Shown one piece after another: positions 6,283 through 9,026 of a stretch of 9,026 bases of DNA. Positions within the stretch are counted from its first letter, which is position 1, and the number at the start of each line of letters is the position of its first letter. Origin of the DNA: Bacillota bacterium (GTDB lineage: Bacteria > Bacillota > Clostridia > Lachnospirales > Lachnospiraceae); assembly GCA_023428885.1 (NCBI GenBank), contig JAEYWQ010000015.1, forward strand, positions 1 through 9,026, in the 5' to 3' direction. The position numbers and the translations under genes are program-made. The notes below the pieces were generated by a model, which was given only the letters and a program-made list of their open reading frames with translations, ran no database searches and was not told the origin of the DNA.

Positions 6283-6450
6283 AATAACGCAGGATATTAG
6301 CTAAACAGAAAGCTTGTGCGGAATTTGTAATAATTGAAAGGTTTTCTTAACATTAATGACTATATTTTGCCATACAAAGAGAATATGGTAGAAGAATAGA
6401 GAGCCAGATTAGATTGTATTTGGTGATACAAGATAAGAGAAAGGAAGCAT

Positions 6451-7638
6451 ATGAGTACAGATAAGAATAGCAGTGATGGTCGTTATGACGAGAGAGAATT
6501 GCGCTCACTCTTAAGTGAACAGATTCAAGAACAGATGTACCAAGGAGCTGAAGATGAAGATTATCAACCTAATGTTCATTCTTCGGTACAAGAAGTTGCA
6601 AGTACAATTGAAAGTAAAAAATTAACCAAAAAGAAGAAAAAGTATAAAGGACTTAAGGTTACATTAATCGCTCTGATGGTTCTTCTTGCGGGAATTGCTT
6701 TTTTAATAGGAACCAAACCAGGAAGACAAGTTATCTATACTGCAGCGGGTAACTATGTATTTCAAGGAGTTACACGGAATGAAGAAGCTATACAAGTTAT
6801 GAATGAGCATAATAATGGGGACATTACAGGCCGTAAGGAAGAGGGCATATATAATTATCTTATATTTGGTATTGAGGAAATAGGAGGGGCTAAGAATACG
6901 GATAGCATGATGATTGCTACAGTTGATTATAAGGGTAAATCAATTAAGCTTACCTCTTTGATGAGAGACAGCTATGTGAAAGTTCCTGGCTGGAAGTCTA
7001 CCAAATTAAATGCAGCCTATGCAAAGGGTGGAGCAAGCTTATTAATTGACACGATTGAAACGAATTATAAGATTCATATCGATGGTTATGCTTCAGTAAA
7101 TTTTGAATCATTTGAGAAGATTGTTGACAGTATTGGGAAGGTTACCATCGAACTTGGGAAAAAGGAAGCCAAGTACTTAAATACTACGAATTATATCTCA
7201 AATCCGAAAAATCGTAATGTAAAAGCTGGAGTGAATGAATTGAATGGTAATCAAGTTCTCGGTTATTGTCGTGTTAGAAAGGTTGAAACCTTAGGCGGTG
7301 CTAATAATGATTATGGACGTACCTTACGCCAGAGAAGAGCCTTAAGTGCGATCTTTGATAAAGCAAAATCCTTAAATATCTTTAAGATGTTCTCTACAGC
7401 CAATGAATGTATGACTTACGTTAATACAAGTTTAACTGCAGATCAGATCCGAGACATCATGGAATTGGTGGTGGAAGAGAAGATATCTGATATGGAAACA
7501 TTGCGTTTGCCAGTGGATGGAATGTTTCGAGATCCAAAATCCTATGAAGGAACCACTTATCCTTTGGTTTATGATTGGGAGAAAAACATAAATGAGCTTA
7601 ACAAGTTTATCTATGGGGATAGTGATATAAATAAGTAA
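6451..7638 (+). CDS. LytR-CpsA-Psr (LCP) family cell-wall glycopolymer ligase
   Basis: The product has 395 residues. AAGGA at 6441-6445 supports the ATG. LCP proteins transfer lipid-linked glycopolymers, such as teichoic acids or capsule, onto peptidoglycan on the outer face of the membrane. The layout is typical: an acidic cytoplasmic N-terminus of about 55 residues, a basic KKLTKKKKKYKGLK, one membrane helix (about 69-87), and an outside LCP core (about 133-305). Conserved marks are NTDSMM (149-154), the SLMRDSYV strand with Arg172 and Asp173, STKLNAAYAKGG (183-194), the YCRVR arginines (274, 276), and DYGRTLRQRR (287-296). These are the polar and Arg positions expected to hold the polyprenyl-pyrophosphate substrate and metal. 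The N-terminus is longer than in minimal LCP proteins. The polymer it attaches cannot be told, since no teichoic-acid or capsule genes are in view. A bidirectional terminator follows. Confidence 0.95.
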   Translation: MSTDKNSSDGRYDERELRSLLSEQIQEQMYQGAEDEDYQPNVHSSVQEVASTIESKKLTKKKKKYKGLKVTLIALMVLLAGIAFLIGTKPGRQVIYTAAGNYVFQGVTRNEEAIQVMNEHNNGDITGRKEEGIYNYLIFGIEEIGGAKNTDSMMIATVDYKGKSIKLTSLMRDSYVKVPGWKSTKLNAAYAKGGASLLIDTIETNYKIHIDGYASVNFESFEKIVDSIGKVTIELGKKEAKYLNTTNYISNPKNRNVKAGVNELNGNQVLGYCRVRKVETLGGANNDYGRTLRQRRALSAIFDKAKSLNIFKMFSTANECMTYVNTSLTADQIRDIMELVVEEKISDMETLRLPVDGMFRDPKSYEGTTYPLVYDWEKNINELNKFIYGDSDINK

Positions 7639-7644
7639 ACTAAA

Positions 7645-7689
7645 AAGGACTTTTGCAAATACTCTATTTTTAGAGCTGCAAAAGTCTTT
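7645..7689. terminator. Bidirectional terminator between LCP and hemerythrin genes
   Basis: A 13-bp stem pairs AAGGACTTTTGCA (7645-7657) with TGCAAAAGTCTTT (7677-7689), with one G-T wobble. A small inner hairpin, CTCTA-TTTT-TAGAG, lies in the loop. T-rich DNA follows on both strands (ATTTGTTATTT to the right; TTTAG after the stem on the - strand). It sits between the convergent stop codons, only 5 bp from the hemerythrin stop. Confidence 0.88.
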
Positions 7690-7694
7690 ATTTG

Positions 7695-8084
7695 TTATTT
7701 ACCAATTAGAAGATCCTTTTCAAGGATATGCTGAACTAACCATTCACTTAAAAAGTTGAGCAGATCAAGAATGGTTTTTTCCTGATTTTCGTCAATAGAA
7801 TCAAAATCAATTTCTTCCAGCTTATTAATAAATTCTTGATGTTCGATTTTTTGTGTAAACAAACGCTTATACTTAATTGATTCCATATAAGCTTCTTCAT
7901 TTGCAAAATGAAGCATCGCATATTCTTTTAAGCCATTAATGATATTAACTATATAATCGTACTTATCTGGGGTATAATTATTCTGCATTAATTGTTGAGC
8001 TTCATTCGCTAATTCAAAAAGACGTGCATGTTCAGCATCAATTGAGTCAATACCTGTAAAGAATTCAGGCTTCATTTGGTACAT
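7695..8084 (-). CDS. Bacteriohemerythrin, single-domain, with one iron ligand replaced
   Basis: The product is a 129-residue four-helix protein that would bind O2, or sense O2 or redox state, at a di-iron centre in the cytoplasm. The start is set at ATG 8084 because GGAGGA (8092-8097) lies 7 nt upstream. An in-frame ATG at 8099 overlaps that Shine-Dalgarno sequence and has none of its own. Visible ligands are His19 (GIDSIDAEH), His59 and Glu63 (LHFANEE), His82 (KIEHQEF), and His119 and Asp124 (VQHILEKD). The family usually has HxxxH in the third helix, but here the first of these is Gln78 (QKIEH), so one of the seven ligands is missing. The length is normal for the family. In anaerobes such proteins are often linked to oxygen protection or taxis. 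Transcription appears to be monocistronic. Confidence 0.93.
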   Translation of the reverse strand: MYQMKPEFFTGIDSIDAEHARLFELANEAQQLMQNNYTPDKYDYIVNIINGLKEYAMLHFANEEAYMESIKYKRLFTQKIEHQEFINKLEEIDFDSIDENQEKTILDLLNFLSEWLVQHILEKDLLIGK

Positions 8085-8091
8085 AACATAA

Positions 8092-8097
8092 TCCTCC
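8092..8097 (-). promoter_or_regulatory. Ribosome binding site that fixes the hemerythrin start
   Basis: On the - strand GGAGGA precedes ATG 8084 by 7 nt. It overlaps the upstream in-frame ATG (8097-8099), which argues against that longer start. Confidence 0.75.
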
Positions 8098-8116
8098 ATA
8101 TTTCGCTTTTTTATGT

Positions 8117-8145
8117 ATTATAAATCAATTTATAAATCTTGTCTA
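8117..8145 (-). promoter_or_regulatory. Sigma-A-type promoter of the hemerythrin gene
   Basis: On the - strand TAGACA (8140-8145, five of six matches to TTGACA) is followed after 17 bp by a perfect TATAAT (8117-8122). Transcription would start near 8110, about 26 nt before the chosen ATG. Confidence 0.7.
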
Positions 8146-8325
8146 TGAAAAAAATCATATATCTTTTATATGCTTTATAATTTTAGTATGATAAGTATTA
8201 AAATGAATGAATCGAATGGAAACAATATACTTACTTCTTGTGAAATCAACGAAAATATGATAATATAAACTTAATTGCCTTGTAAAAATATAACAAGAAA
8301 CATTGTATTATGATTGAGGTGAATG

Positions 8326-8354
8326 ACTTCGATCGGAGGATACTAATCGAAAGT
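8326..8354 (+). other. Leader hairpin with Shine-Dalgarno-like loop before the acetyltransferase
   Basis: ACTTCGAT (8326-8333) can pair with ATCGAAAGT (8346-8354) with one bulged A. The 12-nt loop carries GGAGGA (8335-8340). The stem ends one base before the gene's own AGGAG (8356-8360). It could tune ribosome access, but it is short and AT-containing, so the role is speculative. Confidence 0.35.
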
Positions 8355-8365
8355 GAGGAGCTTAC

Positions 8366-9026
8366 ATGAAAAATGAACTTTACGAGCTTTACCAAGAATG
8401 CTTTCCGACATTAAAAATGAAAAAAGAGTCTTTTCTTCATCGAATTGATTATGATAACAGTGAGATCATTATGGAACATGAGAACAGTCACATGGTAGGC
8501 GCGGCTGTTATTAATGAGAATTCTATTCTATTGATGTGTGTTAATCCAAGAATGCAGAAGAAAGGATATGGAAAGAAGCTATTACATCGTTCTGAGAAGT
8601 TAATACAAAAGAAGCAATACAATCAAATTATATTAGGATGTGGAAGGAATTATTTGTTTCCTGGTGTACCAATGAAAGAAGTGGAGTCTTCGAAATCCTT
8701 TTTCGAACGATTTGGCTATCATGCTGACTGGGAATGTGTTGATATGGAGCTTTCCTTGAAGGACTTTAATCTAAAAACTATCAAAATACCTCCTTTATTA
8801 GCAAACATGCAATTTGGATTTGTTGATAAAAGTAGAAGGAATGAATTGTTGGACCTAGTTCGTTCGGTAGATGAGAATTGGGTTCGATACTATCAGAATA
8901 ATTTAGACTCAGCTTATGTAGCAATCCTAGATGGGAAAATCGTTGGGTTTCAATTAGTAGATTGGTCAGATCCGATTAATATTGTTAATGTAACTGACAT
9001 CTATGGGACTGTAGGCTGTGTAGGAG
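8366..9026 (+). CDS. Double-GNAT N-acetyltransferase (3'-truncated by window end)
   Basis: The gene starts at ATG 8366, 5 nt after AGGAG (8356-8360); an in-frame TGA at 8354-8356 excludes an earlier start. The 220 visible codons run off the right edge. The first GNAT domain (residues about 1-130) has the acetyl-CoA pyrophosphate-binding loop VNPRMQKKGYGKKLL, with QKKGYG at 64-69, then GCGRNYLFPGVP (91-102) and the terminal SFFERFGYHADWECVDMEL. A second GNAT-like domain begins near 150; YVAILDGKIVGFQLVDW (184-200) and IYGTVGCVG (212-220) are its central strands, and its acetyl-CoA loop would lie just outside the window. GNAT enzymes move an acetyl group from acetyl-CoA to an amine. The substrate is unknown, and in two-domain members often only one half is active. 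It is divergent from the hemerythrin gene, with 281 bp between the two start codons. Confidence 0.88.
   Translation, partial: MKNELYELYQECFPTLKMKKESFLHRIDYDNSEIIMEHENSHMVGAAVINENSILLMCVNPRMQKKGYGKKLLHRSEKLIQKKQYNQIILGCGRNYLFPGVPMKEVESSKSFFERFGYHADWECVDMELSLKDFNLKTIKIPPLLANMQFGFVDKSRRNELLDLVRSVDENWVRYYQNNLDSAYVAILDGKIVGFQLVDWSDPINIVNVTDIYGTVGCVG

Larger units (their letters stand above)
6040..6450. other. Divergent intergenic region, 411 bp
   Basis: This AT-rich region separates the divergent stalk-protein and LCP genes and contains no ORF I can support. From left to right it holds the stalk gene's AGGAGG and an A-rich leader on the - strand, a DnaA-box cluster (6149-6181), two TGTAAA-type palindromes (6199-6216 and 6265-6282), and the LCP leader. 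The leader includes a small 6-bp inverted repeat, TTGTAT (6414-6419) with ATACAA (6426-6431), just before the AAGGA ribosome binding site. Possible promoter pieces such as TATATT at 6361-6366 lack a well-spaced partner, so no promoter is assigned in either direction. No known riboswitch was recognised. Confidence 0.8.

Noticed and set aside
6334..6394. Promoter candidates for the LCP gene (TTGAAA with TATATT; TTGCCA with TAGAAG)
   Set aside because: The first pair has a 21-bp spacer and the second a poor -10; neither is strong enough to call.
6040..6450. Chromosomal replication origin
   Set aside because: Only three DnaA boxes are visible, and neither dnaA nor dnaN is nearby in the window, so oriC is not supported; the boxes are kept as a regulatory finding.
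8238..8311. Promoter candidates for the acetyltransferase (TTGTGA, TTGTAA, TATGAT, GATAAT, TATTAT)
   Set aside because: Several weak hexamers exist, but no -35/-10 pair combines good matches with 16-18 bp spacing, so none was annotated.
8323..8346. Possible seven-codon leader peptide (MTSIGGY) before the acetyltransferase
   Set aside because: The GAGGTG upstream is too close to its ATG (about 3 nt), and it has no run of regulatory codons; the hairpin is a simpler reading.

Overview
The window looks like chromosome from a low-GC Gram-positive anaerobe of the Clostridia, most likely Lachnospiraceae. The basis is AT-rich DNA with strong AGGAGG-type ribosome binding sites, a secreted protein joining a copper-amine-oxidase-like stalk domain to PrcB-type domains, an LCP (LytR-CpsA-Psr) envelope enzyme, and a membrane Ser/Thr kinase with an LRR ectodomain. 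The lineage is an inference from gene content; there is no rRNA or other phylogenetic marker. No tRNA, rRNA, CRISPR array, transposase or phage gene was seen.

Layout. (1) Positions 3-1430, + strand: the 3' part of an unrecognised, mostly helical protein containing two diverged copies of a module of roughly 125 residues, closed by a 15-bp perfect-stem terminator. (2) Positions 1560-4418, + strand: a probable two-gene operon. Its first gene encodes a membrane Ser/Thr kinase with an extracellular leucine-rich-repeat domain, and its second a small protein with a HEPN-like N-terminus (Arg-x4-His motif) and two CBS-like segments. The likely promoter has its -35 inside the preceding terminator stem. 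(3) Positions 4549-6039, - strand: a secreted stalk-domain protein with two PrcB-like repeats, convergent with the operon across a 23-bp hairpin. (4) Positions 6040-6450: a 411-bp divergent intergenic region with two perfect DnaA-box 9-mers in inverted orientation, one near-match box, and two TGTAAA-type palindromes. (5) Positions 6451-7638, + strand: an LCP-family cell-wall glycopolymer ligase. (6) Positions 7695-8084, - strand: a bacteriohemerythrin lacking one expected iron ligand, convergent with the LCP gene across a bidirectional terminator. (7) Positions 8366-9026, + strand: a double-GNAT acetyltransferase cut by the window end.

How the genes may work together. The kinase-LRR and HEPN-CBS genes form the most interesting unit: an outside sensor and cytoplasmic kinase encoded next to a possible RNase-type effector with a ligand-sensing module. 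That functional link is inference from adjacency. The stalk/PrcB protein and the LCP enzyme both act at the envelope and share one unusually motif-rich divergent regulatory region, so they may be co-controlled. The hemerythrin and acetyltransferase show no evident link to the rest.
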